A stretch of 64,000 nucleotides of DNA, taken from assembly GCF_014651875.1 (NCBI RefSeq), contig NZ_BMXS01000016.1, positions 1 to 64,000 on the forward strand, in the 5' to 3' direction. A program made the position numbers and the translations under genes. Positions 46,349 through 55,421 of the stretch are shown one piece after another. The notes under the pieces are model-generated. The model did no database searches. It was given only the letters and a program-made list of their open reading frames with translations, and was not told the origin of the DNA. The DNA comes from Litchfieldella qijiaojingensis. Lineage in GTDB: Bacteria; Pseudomonadota; Gammaproteobacteria; Pseudomonadales; Halomonadaceae. Each line of letters opens with the position of its first letter. The first letter of the stretch is position 1.

Positions 46349-46524
46349 TAAGCACTCACCTACCTTGAAATCATGAGTTCGGTTCGAACGCACACCTTGA
46401 GGGTACCGTATACGGCTTGCCACGACGCTTGGACGGTCGAGCGTGGGCAGAGACCGTGGTCGCGAAGAAAAGCAAAGACGAAAAGGAATCCCTAGGTGCA
46501 CGACCCAGTCTTACAGCGGACAGT

Positions 46525-46553
46525 ATTGTAGTCCCGCTTCAGGGGCTTTGCAA
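46525..46553 (-). promoter_or_regulatory. Predicted sigma-70 promoter of the rpsU-dnaG-rpoD operon
   Basis: Minus strand: TTGCAA (46553-46548), 17-nt spacer, TACAAT (46530-46525). One mismatch to the -10 consensus, two to the -35, ideal spacing. This predicts a 5' leader of about 170 nt before rpsU. Confidence 0.6.
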
Positions 46554-46628
46554 ATAGCGCCCTGCCCACGACAAGCAAAAACGCGTAGAATGGACGCTTG
46601 TCATGCAGCATTCCAGGATTTTCCACTT

Positions 46629-47660
46629 ATGCGCGTTTTGGGGATCGAGACGTCGTGCGACGAAACCGGCGTCGCCCTTTATGATACGCAAGCCGGTCTG
46701 CTGGCCGATGCACTCTACAGCCAAATCTCCATGCACGCCGAGTACGGCGGCGTGGTACCGGAACTGGCGTCTCGCGACCATACCCGCAAGCTGTTGCCGC
46801 TGATCGAGGAAGTGCTCGCCAGTGCGCAACTGAGCCGCAGCGATCTCGACGGCATCGCCTACACCGCTGGCCCAGGGCTGGTCGGTGCACTGATGGTCGG
46901 TGCCGCCACAGCGCATGGCATGGCCCGGGCGCTGAACATCCCGGTGCTTGGCGTGCACCATATGGAAGGCCATCTGCTGGCGCCGATGCTCGAGGACGCC
47001 CCTCCGGCATTTCCTTTCGTTGCCCTGCTGGTTTCCGGCGGCCACACCCAGTTGGTGGAAGTCCGCGGCCTGGGCCAGTATCGCCTGCTCGGGGAGTCGG
47101 TGGATGACGCCGCCGGTGAAGCCTTCGACAAGACCGCCAAGATGCTCGAACTCGACTACCCCGGCGGTCCGGCCGTGGCGCGCCTGGCCGAGCGTGGCGA
47201 CCCCACGCGCTTTCGCTTCCCCCGACCGATGACTGATCGCCCGGGGCTGGATTTTAGTTTTTCGGGCCTCAAGACCCACACCCTGATTACCGCCAATAGG
47301 CTACGCGAGGCCGGTGAATTCGACGAACAGGGGCGCGCCGATATCGCCCGCGCCTTCGAGGACGCCGTGGTCGACACCCTGGTGATCAAGTGTCGACGCG
47401 CCCTGGACCAAACAGGACTCAAACGCCTGGTGGTAGCCGGGGGGGTCAGTGCCAATGTCCGCCTGCGCGAACGCCTGGAGCAGGAAACCGCCAAGCGCGG
47501 CGCCCAAGCCTTCTATCCGCGAGGTCGTTTCTGCACCGACAACGGCGCCATGATCGCCTATGTTGGAGCCCAACGCCTGCTAGCCGGAGAGCGCGACGAC
47601 AGCACCATGAAGGCCGTGCCGCGCTGGCCATTGGCTGAGCTCATGCCTCCGGCGGCCTAG
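46629..47660 (+). CDS. tsaD: tRNA N6-adenosine threonylcarbamoyltransferase
   Basis: 343-residue ASKHA-fold enzyme that transfers threonylcarbamoyl to A37 of ANN-decoding tRNAs, with TsaB, TsaE and TsaC partners outside the window. Family signatures: [17 protein letters not shown] at the start, the metal-binding pair in [13 protein letters not shown] (His about 111 and 115), [11 protein letters not shown], and [15 protein letters not shown]. The ATG at 46629 is the conserved start; the open frame extends further upstream without similarity. It is divergent from rpsU and ends sharing a CTAG tetranucleotide with the plsY stop on the other strand. Confidence 0.97.
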   Translation: MRVLGIETSCDETGVALYDTQAGLLADALYSQISMHAEYGGVVPELASRDHTRKLLPLIEEVLASAQLSRSDLDGIAYTAGPGLVGALMVGAATAHGMARALNIPVLGVHHMEGHLLAPMLEDAPPAFPFVALLVSGGHTQLVEVRGLGQYRLLGESVDDAAGEAFDKTAKMLELDYPGGPAVARLAERGDPTRFRFPRPMTDRPGLDFSFSGLKTHTLITANRLREAGEFDEQGRADIARAFEDAVVDTLVIKCRRALDQTGLKRLVVAGGVSANVRLRERLEQETAKRGAQAFYPRGRFCTDNGAMIAYVGAQRLLAGERDDSTMKAVPRWPLAELMPPAA

Positions 47661-48292
47661 CGCTTCGAATCATCCTGCCGCGAAGGCTGCTGCCGCATGC
47701 CCAAGCGATTCTCGCGTCCACTGCCCATGCGGCGTATGTTCCATACATGCCGCGTCAGGACCAGTAATGCAAAGGCCAGGACCACCAGCACGTAATCTCT
47801 GGCCAGCCACAGACTGAGCAGGGGGGCAAGCGTGGCACTGGCCAACGAAGCAATGGCAGCGGTACGCACCCGCCAGGCCAACAGCGCCCAGCAAAGGGCG
47901 CAGCACAACGCCACCCAAGGAGTGAGCACCAGTAGAACCCCGAAGGCGCTGGCCACCGCCTTGCCACCGCGAAACCGATGCCACAGTGGATAGCTGTGAC
48001 CCAGCAATACTCCCAACCCGACCAGGCCTTGGGCCCAGGGCGGCAGCCCCACTCCTTTGGCCAGCCATAACACCGGCATCCCCTTCACAGCGTCCAGTAC
48101 CAGCGTTGCCAAGGCCAGGTGCTTGCCATGCAGACGCAACACATTGGAAAAACCGGGATTGCGCGACCCGGAAAAACGTGGATCGCGCACGCCGGCCAAG
48201 CGGCACACAGTCAGCGCCCCCAACCACGAGCCACTGAGATAGCCCGCCACCAGCAGGGCAAGGGTCGTAGGCAACAGGGGGTAAGACGACAT
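47657..48292 (-). CDS. plsY: Acyl-phosphate:glycerol-3-phosphate acyltransferase
   Basis: 211-residue inner-membrane enzyme that makes lysophosphatidic acid from acyl-phosphate, the first step of phospholipid synthesis (with PlsX, not in the window). Five hydrophobic helices. The three cytoplasmic signature motifs are present but slightly divergent: [13 protein letters not shown] (usually GSGNPGATN), [17 protein letters not shown], and [14 protein letters not shown]. It overlaps tsaD convergently by 4 bp at the stops. Location between tsaD and folB is standard for gammaproteobacteria. Confidence 0.9.
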   Translation of the reverse strand: MSSYPLLPTTLALLVAGYLSGSWLGALTVCRLAGVRDPRFSGSRNPGFSNVLRLHGKHLALATLVLDAVKGMPVLWLAKGVGLPPWAQGLVGLGVLLGHSYPLWHRFRGGKAVASAFGVLLVLTPWVALCCALCWALLAWRVRTAAIASLASATLAPLLSLWLARDYVLVVLAFALLVLTRHVWNIRRMGSGRENRLGMRQQPSRQDDSKR

Positions 48293-48466
48293 GGCGACGC
48301 TCTCGACGGCTCATGGCAAGACGTCATGATTCTGCCAGGCGAGAGGGCATTGCGATAGGCAACCGCGCCAATGGCGACGGATGAACGGCACTTCCTATCG
48401 TGCGAGCGCCGGGTACCGTACAATTGATGGCCTGCATTCCAGGCACACGAGGGGAAGGAATCGGAC

Positions 48467-48820
48467 ATGGACCGCGTGTTGATCGAGTCACTGGCCGTGG
48501 ACACCGTCATCGGGGTCTATGAATGGGAGCGCCACATCCAGCAACGGCTGGTGCTGGACCTGGAGTTGGCCACCGACATCCGCCCCGCGGCGCGCGATGA
48601 CGACCTGACGCTGACATTGGATTACGCTGCCATTAGCGAGCGTATCGTCGACTTCGCCGACAAGCACTCCTTCGGCCTGGTGGAAACCTTCGCCGAACGA
48701 CTGGCGGCGATGCTGCGCGAGGAGTTCGCCATTGCCTGGCTACGCTTGACGGTTCGCAAACCTGGAGCCGTACCCGCCGCCGCAGCAGTGGGCGTTTGCA
48801 TCGAACGAGGGGAATGCTGA
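48467..48820 (+). CDS. folB: Dihydroneopterin aldolase
   Basis: 117 residues. It makes 6-hydroxymethyl-dihydropterin in folate synthesis. The sequence follows the FolB pattern: DRVLIESLAVDTVIGVYEWE, the tetrahydropterin-fold block TLTLDYAAISERI (Tyr and Asp in the pocket), then SFGLVETFAERLAAML (catalytic region), and LRLTVRKPGAVP. Its stop overlaps the folK start (TGATG), so FolB and FolK, consecutive enzymes in the pathway, are translationally coupled. Confidence 0.95.
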   Translation: MDRVLIESLAVDTVIGVYEWERHIQQRLVLDLELATDIRPAARDDDLTLTLDYAAISERIVDFADKHSFGLVETFAERLAAMLREEFAIAWLRLTVRKPGAVPAAAAVGVCIERGEC

Positions 48821-49338
48821 TGACCCGGGTGGCAGTCAGCATCGGCAGTAATATCGACCGCGATCATCACGTTCGGGTATGCCTGGACGCACTGCAAGCC
48901 AGCTTCGGCGAGCTCTGGGTATCGCGAGTCTTCGAGAGCGTACCGGTCGGCTTCGAGGATGGACGCAACTTCTATAACCTGGTGGCGGTATTCGACAGCC
49001 AGCTCTCGGTGGGCGACCTTCAGGCTTGGGGCAAGCGACTGGAATACGCCAACGGCCGGCGCCCAGACAGCCCCAAGTTCAGCCCGCGCACTCTGGATAT
49101 CGACCTGCTGACGGTGGGGGAACTCACCGGCATCCACGACGGGGTTCAACTGCCTCGTGACGAGATCACCCGTCATGCTTTCGTGCTGCAACCCCTGGCG
49201 GAACTATTGCCCGATACGCCCCACCCTCTCTGCGGCATTCCTTACGCCGACTTGTGGGCCACGTTTCCCCGCGACAGCCAGGCATTGTGGCCAGTGGACT
49301 TCGTGTGGCAAGGGCGTGTCATTTCCCGGGCGGCATGA
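48820..49338 (+). CDS. folK: 2-amino-4-hydroxy-6-hydroxymethyldihydropteridine pyrophosphokinase
   Basis: 172-residue HPPK that pyrophosphorylates the FolB product. Visible signatures: VAVSIGSNIDRDHHV near the start, EDGRNFYNLVAVFD, and the diagnostic RTLDIDLLTVGE (Mg-binding D-x-D). PRDEITRHAFVLQPLAELLP closes the active site. The start is taken as the ATG at 48820, overlapping the folB stop by 1 nt, with GAGGGG 8-9 nt upstream; an ATG two codons earlier is possible. No clear terminator was seen after it. Confidence 0.95.
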   Translation: MTRVAVSIGSNIDRDHHVRVCLDALQASFGELWVSRVFESVPVGFEDGRNFYNLVAVFDSQLSVGDLQAWGKRLEYANGRRPDSPKFSPRTLDIDLLTVGELTGIHDGVQLPRDEITRHAFVLQPLAELLPDTPHPLCGIPYADLWATFPRDSQALWPVDFVWQGRVISRAA

Positions 49339-49395
49339 CGAGATCCAGGGCTAGGACTTGTCCGAAAAGTCGGCCGAGCGATGGCCAGACAAGGC

Positions 49396-50538
49396 CTAAG
49401 AACGGCTGGAAGCCAAGGCGTCATCGATCACTTCCCGACGGCGGCGACGCAACTCTTCTCCCAGTGCCTTGCCCTTGAACCCCTCATCCAGCAGCGCCTG
49501 CGGCAGAATCTGCGCAGCCAGCCGCCAGGCCAAAGCCAAGTCGGTGGCTAGCTCCGGGTTTGCGAGACTGACCAGCGCCACTTGGGGCGCCACTCTTTCG
49601 GCACGTCGCCAGGCATCGATACCGTCGAGCCACGCCATGACGCGTGCCCCTTCCAGGAGGGCGGGAGCGGCCAACCACAGCCGGTGTGTCAGGGCAGTCT
49701 GGTGAGCCAGGTCGTGATAGGCGCGCGGCAAGCGCAGCCGTTCGCCCAAGCGCCGACGCTCCTCGTCATCGAGATGTTCGCACAGCCTGGCCCATCGCCA
49801 GCGCTCCCACTGCCCATCCTCTTCAGGCAAACGGTGCAGACGTGCCAGCGCCTCTTCCAGCGCCCTGCAGTCGCGCGCCAGTTCCGGCATCAGCACGGAC
49901 AGGGCACCGCAATCACTCAAGGCGCGGAAATAAGCTTCGGGGTAGGGTTCACCCAAGGCCTTCTCGGTTTCGACCCAAACTCGCTCGGCCACCAGGTGGT
50001 GTATTTCACCGCTTTCGACGAGCTGGCACATCAACGCCCGAGTTTCTTCGGCGATGGCGAAGCCCAAGCCTTGATAGCGAGCCAGGAATCGAGCGGTACG
50101 CAGCACCCGTAATGGGTCCTCGACGAACGCTGGTGACACATGACGTAACAAGCGCGCTTCGAGGTCGCGCGCGCCGCCATACGGGTCGACGAGGTGACCG
50201 GCCCGATCCTCGGCCATGGCGTTGATGGTCAGGTCGCGTCTCGCCAGGTCATCTTCCAGGGTCACGTCTGGGCTGGCATATACCTGGAAACCGGTGTAGC
50301 CGTGCCCCTGCTTGCGCTCGGTACGCGCCAGCGCGTACTCCTCATGGGTCTCGGGATGCAGGAACACCGGAAAGTCACGCCCCACCGGCTTGAAACCGCG
50401 CTCCCGCATGGCCTCGGGCGTGGCACCGACCACCACCCAATCGTTGTCATAGACCGGCCAGCCCAGTCGTGCGTCGCGCACCGCACCGCCCACCCGATAG
50501 ACTTCGAGCCCGGCGAGACGAGGGTCGTCCTGACTCAT
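49396..50538 (-). CDS. cca: CCA-adding tRNA nucleotidyltransferase (HD motif not seen)
   Basis: 380-residue class II enzyme that builds or repairs the tRNA 3' CCA end. The head domain is intact: [20 protein letters not shown] (G-G-A-V-R-D and metal Asp residues), [16 protein letters not shown], and [14 protein letters not shown], then [21 protein letters not shown]. The C-terminal half is shorter than E. coli Cca (about 412). The HD phosphohydrolase motifs (HDLGKG and HHGH-type) that give phosphatase activity are not visible, although the terminal EAGFKG-like block ([18 protein letters not shown]) is kept. It is followed upstream on the same strand by glpE. Confidence 0.9.
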   Translation of the reverse strand: MSQDDPRLAGLEVYRVGGAVRDARLGWPVYDNDWVVVGATPEAMRERGFKPVGRDFPVFLHPETHEEYALARTERKQGHGYTGFQVYASPDVTLEDDLARRDLTINAMAEDRAGHLVDPYGGARDLEARLLRHVSPAFVEDPLRVLRTARFLARYQGLGFAIAEETRALMCQLVESGEIHHLVAERVWVETEKALGEPYPEAYFRALSDCGALSVLMPELARDCRALEEALARLHRLPEEDGQWERWRWARLCEHLDDEERRRLGERLRLPRAYHDLAHQTALTHRLWLAAPALLEGARVMAWLDGIDAWRRAERVAPQVALVSLANPELATDLALAWRLAAQILPQALLDEGFKGKALGEELRRRRREVIDDALASSRS

Positions 50539-50544
50539 GGTCGC

Positions 50545-50874
50545 CTACTTCGCGATGCGAGACGGATGACTCACTGCCCAGTCGCTGAACCCGCCATCCA
50601 GGCTATAGACACGGTCGTAGCCCTGCCCGGACAGCCAGACCGCTGCCTGCTGGCTGGAGTTGCCGTGGTAACAGACCACCACTAGGGGTCGCTCACGCGG
50701 CGCCTCGTCGAGCAAGGCACCGACACTGGCATTGTCCAAGTGACGGCTGCCGGGAATATGCCCCTGAGCGAAACTCATGGGATCGCGAATGTCCACCAAG
50801 GTCAGAGGCTCCTCGGCATCCAGCCATCTGGCCAAGGTGGCGGGGTCGAGATGATCGAAGGCGTTCTGGCTCAT
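50545..50874 (-). CDS. glpE: Thiosulfate sulfurtransferase GlpE (single-domain rhodanese)
   Basis: 109-residue cytoplasmic rhodanese. The rhodanese fold reads TLVDIRDPMSFAQGHIPGSR then HLDNASVG. The active-site loop CYHGNSSQQAA has Cys about residue 65, typical of GlpE. GYDRVYSLDGGFSDW is the conserved C-terminal block. The ATG at 50874 with AGGAG upstream gives a length almost equal to E. coli GlpE (108); longer in-frame extensions are not conserved. It lies between cca and apaH on the same strand. The physiological sulfur acceptor is uncertain. Confidence 0.9.
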   Translation of the reverse strand: MSQNAFDHLDPATLARWLDAEEPLTLVDIRDPMSFAQGHIPGSRHLDNASVGALLDEAPRERPLVVVCYHGNSSQQAAVWLSGQGYDRVYSLDGGFSDWAVSHPSRIAK

Positions 50875-50933
50875 GGGGCGTTCTCCTGCAGCGATCGCTG
50901 AGAGGGTGTTTGCTGGACAAACATAGCGAATGG

Positions 50934-51749
50934 TCACGATTGATGAGAATGTCGAGGTTCGCTGACGCGCTCGCCTGTCGTCAGATTCAGAGCGGTCAGA
51001 CTGCCGCCCCAGACACAACCGGTATCCAGCGCTTCGGCCCGTACCCGGCTTCCGGGGGTACGCCCTTGCAGGGCTGCCCAATGGCCGAAGAGGATTCGCG
51101 GATCGTCACTACGCGGGAACGTGAACCAAGGAGCGAAGCCCGCCGGCGCCGAGTCCAACCCTTCCTTGGCGGAAAAATCCAAACGTCCCTCGGCATCGAG
51201 GAAACGCATGCGCGTGAAGGCATTGACGATAAAGCGCAGCCGTTCGATGCCATCGAGGTCATCGCGCCATCGCGACGGCTCATTGCCATACATCCGCTCG
51301 AGAAAAGTGCCACCGGTATCGCTCGATAGCCGTCGCTCGACTTCCCTCGCCAATTCGATAGCCTGAGAGAGAGGCCACTGGGGCAGCAGCCCGGCATGGG
51401 CCATCGCCCACTCTCCCTCGACCAACAGCAGTGGCCGGGATTGCAACCAGTCGAGCAAGATACCACTGTCCGGTGCCTCGAGAATCGCCGCCAGGGTATC
51501 CTTGCTCTTGAGATCGGCGCCGCCCCGGGCCACGGCCAGCAGATGCAGGTCGTGGTTACCCAGTACGACTTGCGCCGCATCACCGAGCGCCATCACCTCG
51601 CGCAGACAGGTCAGCGACTCGGGACCGCGATTGACCAGGTCGCCGACCAGCCACAAACGATCCCGGGCGGGATCGAACGCCAGACGTTCCAGCAACGCCA
51701 GGAACTCGGCGTGGCAACCTTGCAGGTCTCCGATCGCATACGTCGTCAT
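50934..51749 (-). CDS. apaH: Symmetrical diadenosine tetraphosphatase
   Basis: 271-residue metallophosphatase that cleaves Ap4A into two ADP and can act on Np4-capped RNA. The three phosphoesterase motifs are present: YAIGDLQGCHAEF, WLVGDLVNRGPESL and VVLGNHDLHLLA. FGHWAALQG holds the later His. The length matches E. coli ApaH (280). It lies in the conserved run lptD-surA-pdxA-rsmA-apaG-apaH, 20 bp after apaG. Confidence 0.95.
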   Translation of the reverse strand: MTTYAIGDLQGCHAEFLALLERLAFDPARDRLWLVGDLVNRGPESLTCLREVMALGDAAQVVLGNHDLHLLAVARGGADLKSKDTLAAILEAPDSGILLDWLQSRPLLLVEGEWAMAHAGLLPQWPLSQAIELAREVERRLSSDTGGTFLERMYGNEPSRWRDDLDGIERLRFIVNAFTRMRFLDAEGRLDFSAKEGLDSAPAGFAPWFTFPRSDDPRILFGHWAALQGRTPGSRVRAEALDTGCVWGGSLTALNLTTGERVSEPRHSHQS

Positions 51750-51769
51750 GCTGCTCCTCTTCGTGACGG

Positions 51770-52165
51770 TCAGTGCACCTGATTGGGGCCGGCCAGGCGA
51801 AACGGGGAAATCCTGACCTCGAAGGCCTGTTGCGAATGGGCCTCAACGCAGGTGTAGGCCCCCTCCATGACACCTACCGGGCATTCGAGCACCGCCCGGC
51901 TGGTATAGCGAAAGGTCTGCCCGGGCCCGATCAGCGGCTGCTTGCCGACCACGCCCTTGCCGCGTACCTCCTGAACCTTGCCACTTCCCTGAGTGATCTT
52001 CCAGTAACGCGCCAGGAGCTGCACGCTATGCAGCGAGTGGTTGTGCACGGTAATCGCATAGCTGAACACATAGCGCTGCTCGGCCGGCGAGGACTCTGCC
52101 TCGCGGTAGGTAGGCTCCACGTGTACTCGGATGGTCGCCGACAGATCATTGGCGGAATCCTTCAT
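51770..52165 (-). CDS. apaG: ApaG protein
   Basis: 131-residue fibronectin-III-like protein: [40 protein letters not shown], and [19 protein letters not shown] are family hallmarks, with GVMEGAYTC near the end. Its function is not well defined; it has been linked to divalent cation (Co/Mg) sensitivity. Its start overlaps the rsmA stop by 4 bp (ATGA). Confidence 0.95.
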   Translation of the reverse strand: MKDSANDLSATIRVHVEPTYREAESSPAEQRYVFSYAITVHNHSLHSVQLLARYWKITQGSGKVQEVRGKGVVGKQPLIGPGQTFRYTSRAVLECPVGVMEGAYTCVEAHSQQAFEVRISPFRLAGPNQVH

Positions 52166-52965
52166 GACACGCCTCCTGCCAAGTGATTGGCGATACGCAC
52201 GAACTCCTCTACCGTTAGTGTCTGCGGTCGCCGGCCGGGATCGATGTCCAGTGCCGCCAAGGTGGTGGCGTCGATATGACCCTTGAGATTATTACGCAGC
52301 GTCTTGCGTCGCTGGGAAAACGCCTGGCGCACCAGATCGAACAATTGGCGCTCGTCGCTGGCCGGGTGCGGCAATTCGGCATGGGGCGTCAGACGCACGA
52401 TCGACGAATCAACCTTGGGCCGGGGCACGAAGGCCTCCGGCGGCACCACGAACAACGACTCGACCCGGCAATGATACTGAGCCATCACCGACAGCCGCCC
52501 CCAGTCGGCACCGCCGGGGCTGGCCGCTAGCCGCTCGACCACCTCCTTCTGCAACATGAAGTGCATGTCGGCGATGGCGTCGCCGGCATCCAGCAGATGC
52601 ACGATCAAGGGAGTGGAAATGTTATAGGGCAGATTGCCCACCACGCGCAGTGGGGGACCATTCCCCCTGAGTTCGGCGAAGTCGACCTTGAGAGCATCGC
52701 CCTCGTGAATGATGAAGCCAGGATAGTTGAAGAACTGCACCCGGAGCCCCGGAATCAGATCCCGATCGAGTTCGATGACTTCGAGATGTCCCGTGGCCTC
52801 GAGCAAGGGCTCGGTCAGCGCCCCCTGGCCAGGGCCTATCTCCACCAGCCGTTCTCCCGAGCGGGGGCCGATGGCGCGCACGATACGCGAGATGACACCA
52901 GGGTCACGCAGGAAATTCTGGCCGAAGCGTTTGCGAGCCCGGTGCATCGGAGGGCGAGAAGACAT
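52162..52965 (-). CDS. rsmA: 16S rRNA dimethyladenosine transferase
   Basis: 267-residue SAM-dependent methylase (KsgA) that dimethylates the two adjacent adenosines of helix 45 in 16S rRNA. Motifs: [15 protein letters not shown] near the N-terminus, SAM motif [16 protein letters not shown], acidic motif [10 protein letters not shown], and catalytic motif [17 protein letters not shown]. The ATG at 52965 is chosen to match family length; another Met follows six codons later. It is coupled with apaG. Confidence 0.96.
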   Translation of the reverse strand: MSSRPPMHRARKRFGQNFLRDPGVISRIVRAIGPRSGERLVEIGPGQGALTEPLLEATGHLEVIELDRDLIPGLRVQFFNYPGFIIHEGDALKVDFAELRGNGPPLRVVGNLPYNISTPLIVHLLDAGDAIADMHFMLQKEVVERLAASPGGADWGRLSVMAQYHCRVESLFVVPPEAFVPRPKVDSSIVRLTPHAELPHPASDERQLFDLVRQAFSQRRKTLRNNLKGHIDATTLAALDIDPGRRPQTLTVEEFVRIANHLAGGVS

Positions 52966-53018
52966 GCGCTCAGGTGTCCTTTTCAGGTAACGGTCGAAAA
53001 AAGAAACGGACCAAGGGC

Positions 53019-54068
53019 TCAACCTCCCCGCCGCGCCATCTCGGCGGCGAGCGCCACGGCGACTCTCAGGCTGCCCGGATCGGCGATGCCCTTGCCAGCT
53101 AGATCCAGCGCCGTGCCATGATCCACCGAGGTGCGCACGATCGGCAACCCCAGGGTGATATTGGCGCCACTTCCAAAACCAGCATACTTCAATACCGGTA
53201 GCCCTTGATCATGATACATGGCCAGCACCGCATCGGCGCCCTCGAGATGACGGGGGGTAAACAGCGTATCGGCCGGCAACGGCCCCTCGAGATCGAGCCC
53301 CTGTTCACGCAACCGCGCCAGCGTCGGCGTGATGATCTCGAGCTCTTCCCGGCCCAGGTGCCCATCTTCACCAGCATGGGGATTCAGGCCACAGACGACG
53401 ATGTGAGGAGCGTCGATACCGAAATGACGGCGCAGGTCGCCATCGAGGATCCGCAGTACACGCTCGAGACGCGTAGCGGTGATGGCGTCGGCAACCTCGC
53501 GCAGCGGCAAGTGCGTGGTGGCCAGGGCCACCCGCAGTGCACAGCGAGGCTCCCCGGCCACCCTTCCATGCAGCGCTGCATCGGTGGCCAGCATCATCAC
53601 TACCTCATCGACGCCACAGGCATCGCGCAGATATTCGGTATGCCCAGTAAAGCCGATATGACCGCCGTCGATGATCGCCCCCTTGTGCACCGGCGCGGTG
53701 ACCATGGCGTCGGCATGGCCGTCACGGCATGCGGCGATCGCCACATCGAGGGTTTCCAGCACATAGGCGCCGTTGGCTGGCTCGAGTACACCGGGATGCG
53801 ATGGGACACGCAAGGCAACCGGCCATACCGGCAGCACGCCGGGGCGAGGATCCCGCGGCATGCGACCGGGGGCCGACACTTCGATCTCGATACCGAGCCC
53901 CAGGCGCTCGGCGCGCTCGGCCAACATCCCGGGATCACCGATCGCGACCAGCGTGGCCGGCAGCGGCTTGCCCGAAGACGCCAGCATCAGCGTCAGTTCC
54001 GGGCCGACACCAGCCGGCTCGCCGGTGGTCAAGGCCACCATCGGCGTATTGGAAATGGAAGACGTCAT
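53019..54068 (-). CDS. pdxA: 4-hydroxythreonine-4-phosphate dehydrogenase
   Basis: 349-residue NAD-dependent enzyme of DXP-dependent vitamin B6 synthesis. Signatures: [16 protein letters not shown] at the start, [20 protein letters not shown] with HTEYL (metal His), [31 protein letters not shown] and [20 protein letters not shown]. The ATG at 54068 gives family-standard length. It lies 16 bp downstream of surA and 53 bp upstream of rsmA. PLP made this way serves GlyA here, though that is a general need. Confidence 0.96.
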   Translation of the reverse strand: MTSSISNTPMVALTTGEPAGVGPELTLMLASSGKPLPATLVAIGDPGMLAERAERLGLGIEIEVSAPGRMPRDPRPGVLPVWPVALRVPSHPGVLEPANGAYVLETLDVAIAACRDGHADAMVTAPVHKGAIIDGGHIGFTGHTEYLRDACGVDEVVMMLATDAALHGRVAGEPRCALRVALATTHLPLREVADAITATRLERVLRILDGDLRRHFGIDAPHIVVCGLNPHAGEDGHLGREELEIITPTLARLREQGLDLEGPLPADTLFTPRHLEGADAVLAMYHDQGLPVLKYAGFGSGANITLGLPIVRTSVDHGTALDLAGKGIADPGSLRVAVALAAEMARRGG

Positions 54069-54084
54069 CGAGACCCAACCAACG

Positions 54085-55374
54085 TTAGAGACGCTTTTCG
54101 ATGAAGGCGTCGGCACGAATTTCCTGCAACCAGGCTTCCAGCTCATCGTTCACCTTGCGCTGGAACAGGGTTTCCCGCACCTGGCGACGCTGTGCTTCGC
54201 GGGTCACGTCCTGCTGACGGCGCTCGTCGACGACGATGATATGATAACCAAAACGAGAGCGCACCGGCTGGGAGATTTCCCCCACCTCGAGGGCATTCAT
54301 GGCCTCTTCGAAGGCCGGCACCGTCTGCCCCGGGCGCAGCCACCCCAACTCCCCGCCATTGAGTGCGCTGCCACTGTCGTCGCTGAACTGCTGAGCCAAG
54401 GCGGCGAAATTCTCGCCATTGACCAGTCGCTGGCGGATCTGGTTGGCCAGCGCCTCGGCACGCTGCTCATCACGATTGGGAGTGGTCTCTATCAGGATAT
54501 GCCTTGCGCGGTGCTCCCGGACCACCGCCTGTTGCGCTCCGCCTTCACGATCGACGAGCTTGACCAAGTGAAAGCCACTGGTGCTGCGCAACGGCTCGCT
54601 GACCTCGCCGACCTCGAGGTGCGGTACGACATCGGCGAAGAGACTTGGCAGTTCGCCGTCACGGCGCCACCCCAGGTCGCCACCGTTCAGCGCCTGGCCA
54701 CCGTCGGACTCAGCGGCGGCCAACTCGGCGAAGTCGGCACCTGCCGCTAGTTCGCTGGCGAGTCGCTGGATCTTGTTTTGGGCCTCGCTCACCTCTGAAC
54801 TGCTCGGTGACTGAGGCAAAGCCACCAGGATATGCGCCAGACGATAGCGGGCATCCCGGTTGGCACCCTGGCGTTCCAGATAACGATCGACCTCACGGTC
54901 AGAGATATTGACACGGCTGGCCACACGGCGCTGCTGCAGTTGACGCATCAGCATCTCGCGGCGGACTTCCTCGCGCACCCCCGCCAGCGTCAAGCCATCG
55001 GCCTCCAGTGCATCGGCGAACTGCTCAAGCGTCATGCCATTGCTCTCGGCGATACCACGCACGGTACGGTTGAGTTCGGTATCGTCGACGCTGAGGTTGG
55101 CCTCCTCGGCCATCTGCAACTGGATTTCCTCGAGAATCATGCGATCCAGCACCTGACTGCGCAGGGCCTGCTCCGAAGGCGGGCTAATGCCGCGCCCAGT
55201 CAACTGGCTACGTGCCTGTTCGACCCGCTCTTCAAGCTCGCTGGCCATGATGGCCCCTTGGTTGACCACCGCCACGATGCGGTCCAGTGGCTGGATGGCC
55301 TGCGCCAGCGCCACCACGGGCGCCAATGCCAAGGCGAGCGCCAGGCCCAGCGGGGCGAGTATTCGACTGCGCAT
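54085..55374 (-). CDS. surA: Periplasmic chaperone / peptidyl-prolyl isomerase SurA
   Basis: 429 residues, close to E. coli (428). A signal peptide (about 1-25, ending VALAQA), the N-terminal chaperone domain (DRIVAVVNQGAIMASELEER), two parvulin domains (about 170-270 with RLAHILVALPQ and GGDLGWRRDGELP; about 285-385 with RARHILIETTP and GGELGWLRPGQTVP), and a C-terminal helix. It escorts outer-membrane proteins, including LptD encoded just upstream. The start at 55374 is preferred since GAGGA sits 5-6 nt before it; ATGs at 55389 and 55413 would lengthen the signal peptide with polar residues. Confidence 0.96.
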   Translation of the reverse strand: MRSRILAPLGLALALALAPVVALAQAIQPLDRIVAVVNQGAIMASELEERVEQARSQLTGRGISPPSEQALRSQVLDRMILEEIQLQMAEEANLSVDDTELNRTVRGIAESNGMTLEQFADALEADGLTLAGVREEVRREMLMRQLQQRRVASRVNISDREVDRYLERQGANRDARYRLAHILVALPQSPSSSEVSEAQNKIQRLASELAAGADFAELAAAESDGGQALNGGDLGWRRDGELPSLFADVVPHLEVGEVSEPLRSTSGFHLVKLVDREGGAQQAVVREHRARHILIETTPNRDEQRAEALANQIRQRLVNGENFAALAQQFSDDSGSALNGGELGWLRPGQTVPAFEEAMNALEVGEISQPVRSRFGYHIIVVDERRQQDVTREAQRRQVRETLFQRKVNDELEAWLQEIRADAFIEKRL

Positions 55375-55421
55375 AGATTCCTCGTTCATGTCATTTCGGT
55401 TGATCGTCGCCACCGGGCATC

